Assembly: GCA_036130055.1 (NCBI GenBank)
Contig: JAYYOR010000002.1
Span: forward strand, 1-14,275
Source of the DNA: TMED69 sp036130055
GTDB taxonomy: Bacteria; Pseudomonadota; Gammaproteobacteria; Ga0077536
DNA length: 14,275 bases
Direction of reading: 5' to 3'
Shown one piece after another: positions 7,574 through 14,275 of the stretch. The notes below the pieces were generated by a model, which was not told the origin of the DNA, did not search any database, and saw only the letters and a program-made list of their open reading frames with translations. A program made the position numbers and the translations under genes. Each line of letters starts with the position of its first letter. Position 1 is the first letter of the stretch.

Positions 7574-8305
7574 ATGAATTCGAATTACAATCGTTTTTTT
7601 ATTCCGACCCCAATTTCTGAAGGGCAAGCCATAGAATTACCTGACTATCTAATCAATAAACTAGTAAATACTCTGAGATATAGAGAAGGTGATAAAATTA
7701 GAATTTTTAATGGTGATAAAGAATTCAAAGCTACAATTTTGGAATTGGAAAAACGCAGAATCAAAATCACAGTAGATACAGAATTTGTGCATATTGAGGA
7801 ACCATCCCTAAGGCTACACCTATATCAATGTATCCTAAAAAATCAAAATATGGATTTGGTTATTCAAAAAGTCACAGAATTGGGAGCCACCGAATTTACA
7901 CCAGTTTTATCGAAAAATTCGTTAATAAAGTTACAATTAAGTAAAGTTGAAAAGAAAATGGAACACTGGTTCGAAATAAGCAGACATGCAGCAGAACAGT
8001 GCGGCCGAATAAAGTTGTTGAAATTAAATTGTCCTGTTCGATTAGAACATGTTTCTGTACCAAATAACGTTACGGAGCTCTTCATTCTAAATCCAAAAGA
8101 AGGCAAAAAATTATCAGAATTAAAACAAACTAAACCCGAAATCGCTGTTTGTTGCGGGCCCGAAAAGGGTTTCGACAAATCAGAGATAGAATTTCTAGCA
8201 AAACTCGGATTTAAAAATTTACGACTCGGTCCCCGCATACTTCGAGCTGAAACTGCCGCTATCAGCGCTATTTCCGCATTACAAACAGTGTGGGGAGATA
8301 TTTAA
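7574..8305 (+). CDS. rsmE: 16S rRNA (uracil1498-N3)-methyltransferase RsmE
   Basis: RsmE methylates N3 of U1498 in 16S rRNA of the assembled 30S subunit, using S-adenosylmethionine. The 243 residues match E. coli RsmE in length. Residues 1-75 form the PUA-like RNA-binding part (FFIPTPISEGQAIELPDYLINKLVNTLRYREGDKI...). The rest is a SPOUT methyltransferase with the trefoil-knot signatures VTELGATEFTPVLSKNS (100-116), CCGPEKGFDKSEIEF (193-207, GPEKG in place of the common GPEGG) and LRLGPRILRAETAAISAISALQ (216-237). The start is set by homology of the first residues. No ribosome-binding sequence precedes it, and the nearest -10-like element suggests an almost leaderless message. It diverges from terB and is followed by argH after 79 bases, with no functional tie apparent. 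Confidence 0.95.
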   Translation: MNSNYNRFFIPTPISEGQAIELPDYLINKLVNTLRYREGDKIRIFNGDKEFKATILELEKRRIKITVDTEFVHIEEPSLRLHLYQCILKNQNMDLVIQKVTELGATEFTPVLSKNSLIKLQLSKVEKKMEHWFEISRHAAEQCGRIKLLKLNCPVRLEHVSVPNNVTELFILNPKEGKKLSELKQTKPEIAVCCGPEKGFDKSEIEFLAKLGFKNLRLGPRILRAETAAISAISALQTVWGDI

Positions 8306-8384
8306 AGCAAGTGCTGCTTATTTACGCAGTTGTACCTTGATATAGGCTGAGTTAAACTTCAAATTTGTTCAATGAAGTAAACAA

Positions 8385-9794
8385 ATGTCGACTAATTCAA
8401 AGATAAACAAACCGTGGAAAGGTAGATTTCAATCTAGCACCAATCCTATGGTGGAAGAATTTACCGCTTCGATAAACTTCGATCAAACTCTAGCACCTTA
8501 TGACATATTGGGCTCAAAAGCCCACGCTACCATGCTCAAAGAATGTGAAATTATTAGCAATGAAGAGTGTATAGATATCATTACAGGATTGGAGACCATT
8601 GAAAAAGAGATTAATGATGGCGAATTCAAATGGAGTGTAAGCCTGGAAGACGTCCATATGAACATAGAAAATCGACTTGTTGAAATAATCGGAGAAACGG
8701 GAAAAAAATTACATACTGCGCGATCCAGAAATGACCAAGTAGCCACAGACCTGCGTTTATACACAAGGGATCAAGTCAATGAACTTCTTGAGATTCTAAC
8801 CAATTTAATTAATGAAATTGTAAGTTTAGCTGAAAAAGAAGCGTATTCTATTATGCCTGGATTCACACACTTACAAATTGCCCAACCGGTTACGATGGGT
8901 CATCATCTACTAGCTTGGGCAGAAATGATTTTACGTGATATTGAAAGACTTCTTGATTGTAGAAAAAGAATTAATGTTCTACCTTTAGGCTCTGGAGCTT
9001 TAGCGGGAACAACATTCAATATCGACAGAAAAATAACCGCGAAACTACTAGAATTCGAATATGTAAGTGAAAATTCTATGGACGCGGTAAGCGACCGTGA
9101 CTTTGTAATCGAATTCATTTCTAACTCGGCTCTCACAATGATTCATTTTTCCAGAATATGTGAAGAGTTGATAATCTGGTCCTCACAGCAATTTAACTTT
9201 ATCGAAATTAGTGATGAATACTGCACAGGGTCTTCCATGATGCCTCAAAAAAAGAACCCAGACGTACCCGAACTAATCAGGGGTAAAAGTGGAAGAGTTC
9301 TTGGTAGCCTCATTTCTATGATGACCATAATGAAGAGTCAACCGCTTTGTTACAATAAAGATAATCAAGAAGACAAAGAACCTTTATTTGATGCGGTTAT
9401 AACTACTAAATATTCAGCACAAATACTAAGCAATCTAATTCCCCGAATAGAAGTAAAACGTCAAAACCTTTTAAATGCTACAAAAGATGGGTTCATCTTA
9501 GCAACAGACATCGCTGATCATTTAGTTCGCAAAGGAACTTCGTTTAGAGACGCTCATGAGTTAACTGGGAAAATTGTCAGAAAAGCCATCAAGGAATCGA
9601 AAAAAATAGAGGACTTTACACTCAAAGAATTCCAAGAGATCTGTGCCGTTTTCGACGAGTCTATATACGAAATTCTTTCTTTAGAGCAAGCCGTCAACAC
9701 CAGAAATCATCTCGGAGGGACAGCCCCTTCTGAGGTTATTTCGGCATGTGCTAGAATCAAAAAACGATTAAAGAAGTTAAATGAAAAAAAATAA
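8385..9794 (+). CDS. argH: Argininosuccinate lyase
   Basis: ArgH catalyses the last step of arginine synthesis, splitting argininosuccinate to arginine and fumarate in the cytoplasm as a homotetramer. The three conserved regions of the aspartase/fumarase superfamily are present: LHTARSRNDQVATDLRLYTR (109-128), GFTHLQIAQPVTMGHH (159-174, His162 being the likely catalytic base partner) and the signature GSSMMPQKKNPDVPELIRGK (282-301) with the catalytic serine of the flexible loop (Ser283/Ser284). The length of 469 residues is close to the 457 of E. coli. Only a weak GAAG precedes the ATG. No other arginine gene is nearby and no ArgR-type operator was recognised in the 79-base gap before it. The 3' end overlaps the next gene by 14 bases. 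Confidence 0.97.
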   Translation: MSTNSKINKPWKGRFQSSTNPMVEEFTASINFDQTLAPYDILGSKAHATMLKECEIISNEECIDIITGLETIEKEINDGEFKWSVSLEDVHMNIENRLVEIIGETGKKLHTARSRNDQVATDLRLYTRDQVNELLEILTNLINEIVSLAEKEAYSIMPGFTHLQIAQPVTMGHHLLAWAEMILRDIERLLDCRKRINVLPLGSGALAGTTFNIDRKITAKLLEFEYVSENSMDAVSDRDFVIEFISNSALTMIHFSRICEELIIWSSQQFNFIEISDEYCTGSSMMPQKKNPDVPELIRGKSGRVLGSLISMMTIMKSQPLCYNKDNQEDKEPLFDAVITTKYSAQILSNLIPRIEVKRQNLLNATKDGFILATDIADHLVRKGTSFRDAHELTGKIVRKAIKESKKIEDFTLKEFQEICAVFDESIYEILSLEQAVNTRNHLGGTAPSEVISACARIKKRLKKLNEKK

Positions 9795-12096
9795 AATTAT
9801 AATATCACTTTTGCTGATTTTATTTATCATCCCGGTTGTGGGGATTATTGTAGTCAACAATTTAAGTAGTGACTTTTTCAAACGCACCTTTTCTACATAT
9901 GTCGCTAAAAACACAGAGTACTTTGCATCTATTGATGGTGATTTTAATTTAACGCTCTCGTCTAAACTTACTATTCGACTAAAGGATCTATCTATTAGAA
10001 GCAAAGAAGAAAATCCTCATAAAGAAAATTTAACCATAAAAAATATTAACTTCTCAATTCCAATTCTTAATTTAATAAAAAACTCTTATATACCAGAGTA
10101 CTTAATTATTAATGGGGTAAACGCATCTATAAAGATTGCCAATAAAAAAAGCGAAAAAAATACGTTCTTATCAGAACTTTTCACCAAAGTCGGAATCCAA
10201 GAGAGTTTAGTCACGCTAACAGAAATGGAGCACCGACAGGTAGGAGACTCAATTTCACTGTTGATAAAAGATTTAAAAGCCTCGCCTTTTGGACTGAGAG
10301 TGAACACCAGGACAGAAATAGATAATTATAAATCAAAGAATCCTTCCTTATCAGGAAACCTTAAAATGGATGCTTCAAATATCTTACCAATTCTTAAATT
10401 GATTTCAGATGTATACGATATCAATATTGATATGAAACCAACTGCCTTGAATCAAAAAGATCTACAACTAAAAGTTAATGCCTCATTTAGAACTGATGAA
10501 AATAATACAGTAAATTTTGACGACATAAAATTAGGTGCATTTGGAGTAAATTTACAAGGCAACCTAAAAGCGCAGGATATTTCGTTCAAAGAACAAAAGT
10601 TTAACTTAACAAGTTCCTTCGAATCCAACAAGGTAAACCTAATCAAGTTACAAAAATTTACCAACACAGATGTCTCGACACCATTTAAATTTGGGCAACT
10701 GAAGACTTCGATTGAGGGAAGTGAAACAAACTTGAATATAGACTCAACGATTAATTTTTTTAAAAAAAATGCTCGACAAAAACCTACCGTAATCCTAAAA
10801 AATAAAATAGCTAAATTTAATCTATCTAAAGGTAGCTTTACAATCGACCAACTTGACATTTCAGGTTTGAATTCTAAAATCAGCGCAAAAGGCGATCTCA
10901 GGTTCTACGGAGAAATGTTCGCTAACATGAAATATGATGCCGATATAAAAAGTTTAAAAAGATGGGTGGACTTATTTGACTTAGATGATTCAGTTAAAAT
11001 AAAACAGTCAATGTTTAACAACCTAAAAATCAATGGCCTGGCAAGGTTAAAAAAAGATAAAATTGAGCTAACTCAAACACGTGTAGATTTTGATGAAGTA
11101 GTAGCGAAGATTGAATTTACTTATTTTTTTAAAGAAAAGAATAAATTAGATTTCATAGTAACGGTAAACCAAATTAATCTGGATCGATATTTAACCTCTG
11201 AAAGCTCAAAACCAATAACACCCGAGACGGCAGCTGTTGGGATTATACAATTACCGACTGAACTTTTAAAATCACTGGAGGGTAAGGGTGAAATCAAAAT
11301 CGGTAAGATTTTTACTTCGGGAATTATTATTGAAGATATAATTGTAGTTTTACGTGCTGAAAATGCATTAATTACAGTAAACCCAGCTAAAGCTAGAGTT
11401 CTTAATGGCTCTTACTCTAGCTCTTTAACGATTGACTCTAGACAGTCTATCCCAAAAATTAACGTTAACTCAAAACTCGAGAATGTTGATTTAAGCGGGA
11501 TAAATAAAACAATCGACCTTATTGGAAAATTAAATTTCGAAGGTGAAATAGAGGCCGTAGGTTCAGATTCCCAAAAATTATCACAGTCTGCAAAAGGACG
11601 AGCATTAGTCACGCTCGATTCTGGTGCTCTAAGATACTTTAATGCAACTGGTCTAATAAATACCGTTCAAACGATCATAAGATGTAAATGTCCCCAGCCA
11701 TTACCAAAACAAGGTGTCACAGAATTTGAAAAGGCTTCAGCATCCCTCACTCTCAAGCCTAAATTAAACACTACTTTAGATTTAAACCTGAAAGGAGCAA
11801 GTTTTTTAGTAAAGGGTAATGGATACATCAATGGCATGGAAGATTTTTCTCGCTACAACATGGTCTTATCAATGGGAAATTCAGGGGGACCTGAAACAGC
11901 CAAAGGTTTTGCAATCCCTATAGGCTGCAAAGGGAGCATTTCAAAACCGAAATGTCGTCCAAATATTCAGCCGTTGGTCAAATCTGTAGTAAAAAATCAA
12001 ACAACAGATAAAATCAAAGGGATATTGAGCGATAAGATAAAAGAAGGCATAGGCAAAGAGGCTGGAGAGAGTCTGAAAAAGATATTCAACTTCTAA
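9781..12096 (+). CDS. AsmA-family inner-membrane-anchored envelope protein
   Basis: This 771-residue protein has one N-terminal membrane segment (about residues 6-25, preceded by KKN) and a long periplasmic part, the AsmA layout. Known AsmA-family members shape outer-membrane composition, and several are viewed as bridge-like lipid carriers with a repeating beta-groove. The periplasmic part is rich in short beta-forming segments, and the end (about 600-735) matches the AsmA C-terminal region: KGRALVTLDSGALRYFNATG, then GVTEFEKASASLTLKP, then KGNGYINGMEDFSRYNMVLS. Four cysteines lie in this end: Cys635, Cys637, Cys716 and Cys725. It is longer than E. coli AsmA (617). The ATG lies inside argH (14-base overlap), right after AAAGAAG, and opens with eight A, so translation is probably coupled. 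A SRPBCC gene follows after 20 bases. The cargo is unknown; gene name asmA is possible but not certain. Confidence 0.85.
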   Translation: MKKNKIIISLLLILFIIPVVGIIVVNNLSSDFFKRTFSTYVAKNTEYFASIDGDFNLTLSSKLTIRLKDLSIRSKEENPHKENLTIKNINFSIPILNLIKNSYIPEYLIINGVNASIKIANKKSEKNTFLSELFTKVGIQESLVTLTEMEHRQVGDSISLLIKDLKASPFGLRVNTRTEIDNYKSKNPSLSGNLKMDASNILPILKLISDVYDINIDMKPTALNQKDLQLKVNASFRTDENNTVNFDDIKLGAFGVNLQGNLKAQDISFKEQKFNLTSSFESNKVNLIKLQKFTNTDVSTPFKFGQLKTSIEGSETNLNIDSTINFFKKNARQKPTVILKNKIAKFNLSKGSFTIDQLDISGLNSKISAKGDLRFYGEMFANMKYDADIKSLKRWVDLFDLDDSVKIKQSMFNNLKINGLARLKKDKIELTQTRVDFDEVVAKIEFTYFFKEKNKLDFIVTVNQINLDRYLTSESSKPITPETAAVGIIQLPTELLKSLEGKGEIKIGKIFTSGIIIEDIIVVLRAENALITVNPAKARVLNGSYSSSLTIDSRQSIPKINVNSKLENVDLSGINKTIDLIGKLNFEGEIEAVGSDSQKLSQSAKGRALVTLDSGALRYFNATGLINTVQTIIRCKCPQPLPKQGVTEFEKASASLTLKPKLNTTLDLNLKGASFLVKGNGYINGMEDFSRYNMVLSMGNSGGPETAKGFAIPIGCKGSISKPKCRPNIQPLVKSVVKNQTTDKIKGILSDKIKEGIGKEAGESLKKIFNF

Positions 12097-12116
12097 AATT
12101 ACTTTTTGATTATTGA

Positions 12117-12662
12117 ATGATTTTCTTTACGATTATTGTATATCTTTTACTATGTAGCGCTATAACGCCAGCTATCGGTGCAGAAATATTAGACTCAGAA
12201 ATTGGCTTAAAAAAAGGGGTAATTAACTATCGATTTAACGCAAACGTCAGCTCTAAACCAAATGCGGTATTCAATATCCTAGCCGATTACAAATACTTAC
12301 CACAGCTTAATAAGCATATAAAATCAAGTGCCCAAGAATCAAGGGAAGCAAAAACCATAAGAATCTTCAAACTGGAGAAATGTATACTGAACTTCTGCTT
12401 CGATTTGTATTTTGAAGAGGAGATAAAGCTTCAATCAAATGAAATAAGTCTTACAATCATAGGTGATAAAAGTAGCTTTCATTTTGGGAAATCGAAATGG
12501 ATTATTAAAGAAATTTCGGAAACCCAGACCGAAATATCTATTGCGGGTGAATTAAAACCCAAATTTTGGATACCCCCTGTTATTGGTGTCTATTTTTTAG
12601 ACAAGGTATTTAACGAACAAATAACTGAAACTGTGAAAAATATTGAAAGAAGAACTCAATAA
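12117..12662 (+). CDS. Secreted SRPBCC (START/polyketide-cyclase-like) protein
   Basis: This 181-residue protein has a signal peptide (residues 2-18 hydrophobic, likely cut after IGA at 20-22), so it should act in the periplasm. The mature part looks like a START-fold, hydrophobic-cavity domain of the polyketide cyclase/dehydrase group: a first strand GVINYRFNANVSSKPNAVFNILADYKYLPQLNKHI (34-68), central strands, a WIIKEISETQTEISIAGELKP segment (128-148), and a C-terminal helix FNEQITETVKNIERRTQ that would close the cavity. Cys89 and Cys94 are spaced for a disulfide. Cys13 lies in the signal peptide but the lipobox is poor (LLLC), so I do not call it a lipoprotein. It sits between the AsmA-like gene and mutY, 20 and 5 bases away. 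The ligand is unknown; a role with AsmA in lipid handling is inference. Confidence 0.75.
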   Translation: MIFFTIIVYLLLCSAITPAIGAEILDSEIGLKKGVINYRFNANVSSKPNAVFNILADYKYLPQLNKHIKSSAQESREAKTIRIFKLEKCILNFCFDLYFEEEIKLQSNEISLTIIGDKSSFHFGKSKWIIKEISETQTEISIAGELKPKFWIPPVIGVYFLDKVFNEQITETVKNIERRTQ

Positions 12663-12667
12663 ATGAT

Positions 12668-13723
12668 ATGCAAAAGCAATCCTTTTCTGAACAGATTATA
12701 GAATGGCAAAAACAAGATGGTCGCAATCATCTTCCCTGGCAACAAAATCCTAATTTGTATCGAGTTTGGGTTTCTGAAATTATGTTACAGCAAACTCAGG
12801 TTAATACGGTATTAAAATATTACAATCGATTCATCCAGAATTTTCCAGATGTTAAAACGTTAGCAAGCAAACCCCTTGATGACGTTCTAAATAAATGGTC
12901 AGGTCTTGGTTATTACAGAAGAGCAAAATTGTTGCACAAGGCGGCCCGAATAATTATCAATAATCTCAGTGGTCGAATACCAACTACCGTTCAAGAACTG
13001 ATGGAGCTACCAGGAATCGGTCGTTCTACAGCTGGCGCTATAGTTTCGCTCTCTTTAGACAAAAAAGCTGTGATTTTAGATGCTAATGTAAAAAAAATTT
13101 TAATTCGTTTTTATGGTATCAAGTCAGCGTTGAATGAAAAAGGAACTGAAAAGAAACTTTGGGAGCTTGCAGCACAATCGTTACCGACCACAGACTTTCG
13201 TTGTTACAATCAAGGGCTTATGGACCTAGGTGCTACAGTCTGTTTAAAGTCAAAACCTAAATGTAAAATATGTCCGGTTCATAATTCATGTAGGGCAAAA
13301 ATAGAGGATATTACAGACATTATTCCAAAGAAAATTAAAATAAAACCACCAAAAAAAGTTCTATTGGGACTAACAGTATTCTTAAATCAAAAAAATCAGA
13401 TACTACTAACGAAACAAGAAGAAAATCAGCTCTGGGGGGGGCTATGGCACCTGCCAGAATCCAATAATCGAACTCAAATTCTTAAATACTCAAAAAAATT
13501 ATTTAAAAATCTATCAATCAAAAAAGAGTTGACTCCTTTCGTATACAAAGTTTCAAATAAAGAATGTCATGTCAGTGTTACTATTCTAAAAGGGCAACAA
13601 GAGGAGCTAACCACGCCAAAAAATGATAATATGTGGTGTGAATTAACTGAAATTACGAATATTGGGACCTCAAGTTTAGTAAAAAAAATAGCTTCAGAAA
13701 TTAGAAATGAACTATCAAATTAA
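12668..13723 (+). CDS. mutY: A/G-specific adenine DNA glycosylase MutY
   Basis: MutY removes adenine mispaired with 8-oxoguanine and so prevents G:C to T:A mutations. Seen in order are the catalytic Glu37 (SEIMLQQTQ), the helix-hairpin-helix LPGIGRSTAGAI (114-125), the catalytic Asp138 (ILDANVKK), and the 4Fe-4S loop Cys192-x6-Cys199-x2-Cys202-x5-Cys208, the same spacing as in E. coli. Residues about 229-345 form the NUDIX-like domain that recognises 8-oxoguanine; WGGLWHLPE (256-264) is typical. The codons of Trp256-Gly-Gly create a run of eight G (13434-13441), odd in such AT-rich DNA and a possible slippage site. Length 351 matches the family. The ATG lies 5 bases after the upstream stop. 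yggX follows after 11 bases, the same pair as in E. coli. Confidence 0.97.
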   Translation: MQKQSFSEQIIEWQKQDGRNHLPWQQNPNLYRVWVSEIMLQQTQVNTVLKYYNRFIQNFPDVKTLASKPLDDVLNKWSGLGYYRRAKLLHKAARIIINNLSGRIPTTVQELMELPGIGRSTAGAIVSLSLDKKAVILDANVKKILIRFYGIKSALNEKGTEKKLWELAAQSLPTTDFRCYNQGLMDLGATVCLKSKPKCKICPVHNSCRAKIEDITDIIPKKIKIKPPKKVLLGLTVFLNQKNQILLTKQEENQLWGGLWHLPESNNRTQILKYSKKLFKNLSIKKELTPFVYKVSNKECHVSVTILKGQQEELTTPKNDNMWCELTEITNIGTSSLVKKIASEIRNELSN

Positions 13724-13734
13724 GGAGAGTAAAG

Positions 13735-14004
13735 TTGGGAAAACAACTAGTATGTGCTAAGACGGGAGAAGAAACAGAGGGTCTCGATAGGCAACCATAT
13801 CCTGGGGACCTTGGCAAAAAAATTTTTGAGACTATCGGCAAAATAGCTTGGGGAGACTGGCTGAGGCACCAGACCATGTTAATAAACGAGTATCGTTTAA
13901 CGCCTATAGAAGAGAAAGATAGAAAATTTCTTGAAGCAGAAATGGAAAAGTTCTTCTTTGGAGATGGCTCTCAAAGACCTGCTGAATTTAAAGAACCAGA
14001 GTAA
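13735..14004 (+). CDS. yggX: Probable Fe(2+)-trafficking protein YggX
   Basis: YggX is a small cytoplasmic protein linked to iron traffic and protection of iron-sulfur proteins from oxidative damage. The 89 residues align along their length with the family: LVCAKTGEETEGLDRQPYPGDLGKKIF at the N-terminus with the conserved Cys7, then AWGDWLRHQTMLINEYRL (38-55), then FLEAEMEKFFFG (65-76). The start is a TTG at 13735-13737, chosen because AGGAG (13723-13727) lies 7 bases before it and the first residues fit the family; no ATG is available. It lies 11 bases after mutY, so the two are probably co-transcribed; MutY itself carries a 4Fe-4S cluster. The tRNA-Phe promoter begins right after the stop. 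Confidence 0.95.
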   Translation: MGKQLVCAKTGEETEGLDRQPYPGDLGKKIFETIGKIAWGDWLRHQTMLINEYRLTPIEEKDRKFLEAEMEKFFFGDGSQRPAEFKEPE

Positions 14005-14010
14005 AAATAA

Positions 14011-14040
14011 TTACGTTAATTCAAACTTGTGTTATATAAT
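14011..14040 (+). promoter_or_regulatory. Promoter of tRNA-Phe
   Basis: A perfect -10 hexamer TATAAT lies at 14035-14040. A weak -35-like TTACGT at 14011-14016 has an 18-base spacer. Transcription would begin near 14046-14048, a few bases before the mature tRNA. The stretch after the -10 is A/T only (TATAAAA), unlike the G/C-rich discriminators of stringently controlled tRNA promoters. The -35 overlaps a small palindrome AATTA-CGT-TAATT (14009-14021). Confidence 0.6.
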
Positions 14041-14051
14041 TATAAAATGTT

Positions 14052-14124
14052 GGCCAGGTAGCTCAGTCGGTAGAGCAGGGGACTGAAAATCCCTGTGTCG
14101 GCAGTTCGATTCTGTCCCTGGCCA
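14052..14124 (+). tRNA. tRNA-Phe (anticodon GAA)
   Basis: A complete 73-base cloverleaf. The acceptor stem GGCCAGG (14052-14058) pairs with CCTGGCC (14117-14123), with discriminator A at 14124. The D stem is GCTC/GAGC (14061-14064/14073-14076). The anticodon stem is 14078-14082/14090-14094, with loop CTGAAAA and anticodon GAA at 14085-14087. The variable loop is five bases. The T stem is 14100-14104/14112-14116, with loop TTCGATT. The D-arm and anticodon arm closely follow E. coli tRNA-Phe. The gene does not encode the CCA end: CAT follows the discriminator, so CCA must be added enzymatically. Confidence 0.97.
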
Positions 14125-14275
14125 CATCTCCTTCACTAAATCAATAACTTAAAAACTCTACCAACGAGTTTCGTCCACTGCGTTAGGCCGAAATGAGCTA
14201 CCTGGCCCATTATCTGACCTTCGTATGGCCTACATTTTTTCACCAAGCATCGCGTTACTTAATCTTAAGAGGAAC
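14125..14275. other. Gene-free right end with ribosome-binding-like sequence at the edge
   Basis: No reading frame of note is present here. Besides the inverted tRNA fragment, a hairpin AAACTC/GAGTTT with a 7-base loop (14153-14171) lies downstream of the tRNA, but no T tract follows, so it is not a convincing terminator. TAGGCC (14185-14190) and GGCCTA (14227-14232) form another inverted pair. AAGAGGA at 14267-14273 looks like a ribosome-binding site, suggesting a plus-strand gene starting just beyond the window. Confidence 0.4.
14156..14207 (-). repeat. Inverted, interrupted copy of the tRNA-Phe 5' half
   Basis: On the minus strand 14207-14194 repeats the first 14 bases of tRNA-Phe exactly (GGCCAGGTAGCTCA, compare 14052-14065). 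After a 28-base insert (14193-14166), 14165-14156 reads GTTGGTAGAG, matching tRNA bases 14066-14075 at 9 of 10 positions. So 23 of 24 bases of the tRNA 5' half, through most of the D arm, are present in inverted order with an insert in the D loop. The insert has complementary ends TTTCG (14169-14173) and CGAAA (14189-14193). Similarity stops before the anticodon arm, so this is not a working tRNA gene. Remnant of a tRNA copy, recombination product or pairing element are all possible. Confidence 0.6.

Noticed and set aside
7864..8238. Antisense frames inside rsmE, argH and the AsmA-like gene (also 8498-8764, 8903-9136, 9777-10004, 10086-10307, 10452-10859, 11412-11612)
   Set aside because: All are shadows of genes with clear family motifs, and none shows a motif of its own.
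8305..8319. Small hairpin AAGCA/TGCTT right after the rsmE stop as a terminator
   Set aside because: Only five base pairs and just a short ATTT after it; too weak to call.
14182..14188. GTTAGGC resembling an integron attC core (GTTRRRY)
   Set aside because: No partner RYYYAAC at fitting distance, no cassette gene and no integrase in view; a seven-base match is weak.

Overview
The window reads as ordinary chromosome from an AT-rich gammaproteobacterium (AT-richness judged by eye, not computed). The main evidence is the block asmA-like / mutY / yggX / tRNA-Phe, a gammaproteobacterial arrangement that I recall being similar in Pseudomonas. An AddAB-type helicase-nuclease and a DksA with a Lys-rich tail lacking most of its zinc cysteines fit lineages outside the enterobacteria. 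No phage, insertion sequence, CRISPR array or rRNA was seen.

Layout, left to right. A c-type cytochrome on the minus strand runs off the left edge (1-262). A gene-free AT-rich spacer (263-627) contains a strong terminator-like hairpin with a T11 tract 34 bases before the dksA start. The dksA-like gene (628-1260, +) converges on a minus-strand operon terB -> addB -> addA (7492 down to 1257), and the stop codons of dksA and addA share the palindrome TTAA. From 7574 rightward everything is on the plus strand: rsmE, argH, an AsmA-family gene overlapping argH by 14 bases, a secreted SRPBCC/START-like protein, mutY, yggX and tRNA-Phe(GAA). The last 151 bases contain no gene. They hold a partial inverted copy of the tRNA-Phe 5' half, split by a 28-base insert, and end in a ribosome-binding-site-like sequence for a gene that would start just outside.

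How the genes may work together. AddA and AddB would form the double-strand-break resection complex, translated with a 4-base stop/start overlap. MutY and YggX both relate to oxidative damage and iron-sulfur chemistry and sit 11 bases apart. The AsmA-like protein and the exported SRPBCC protein are 20 bases apart and may act together in the envelope. DksA would tune RNA polymerase.

No complete new defence or mobile system is visible. The strongest unexplained signals are the inverted, interrupted tRNA-Phe fragment at 14156-14207 and the terminator-like structure in the presumed dksA leader.
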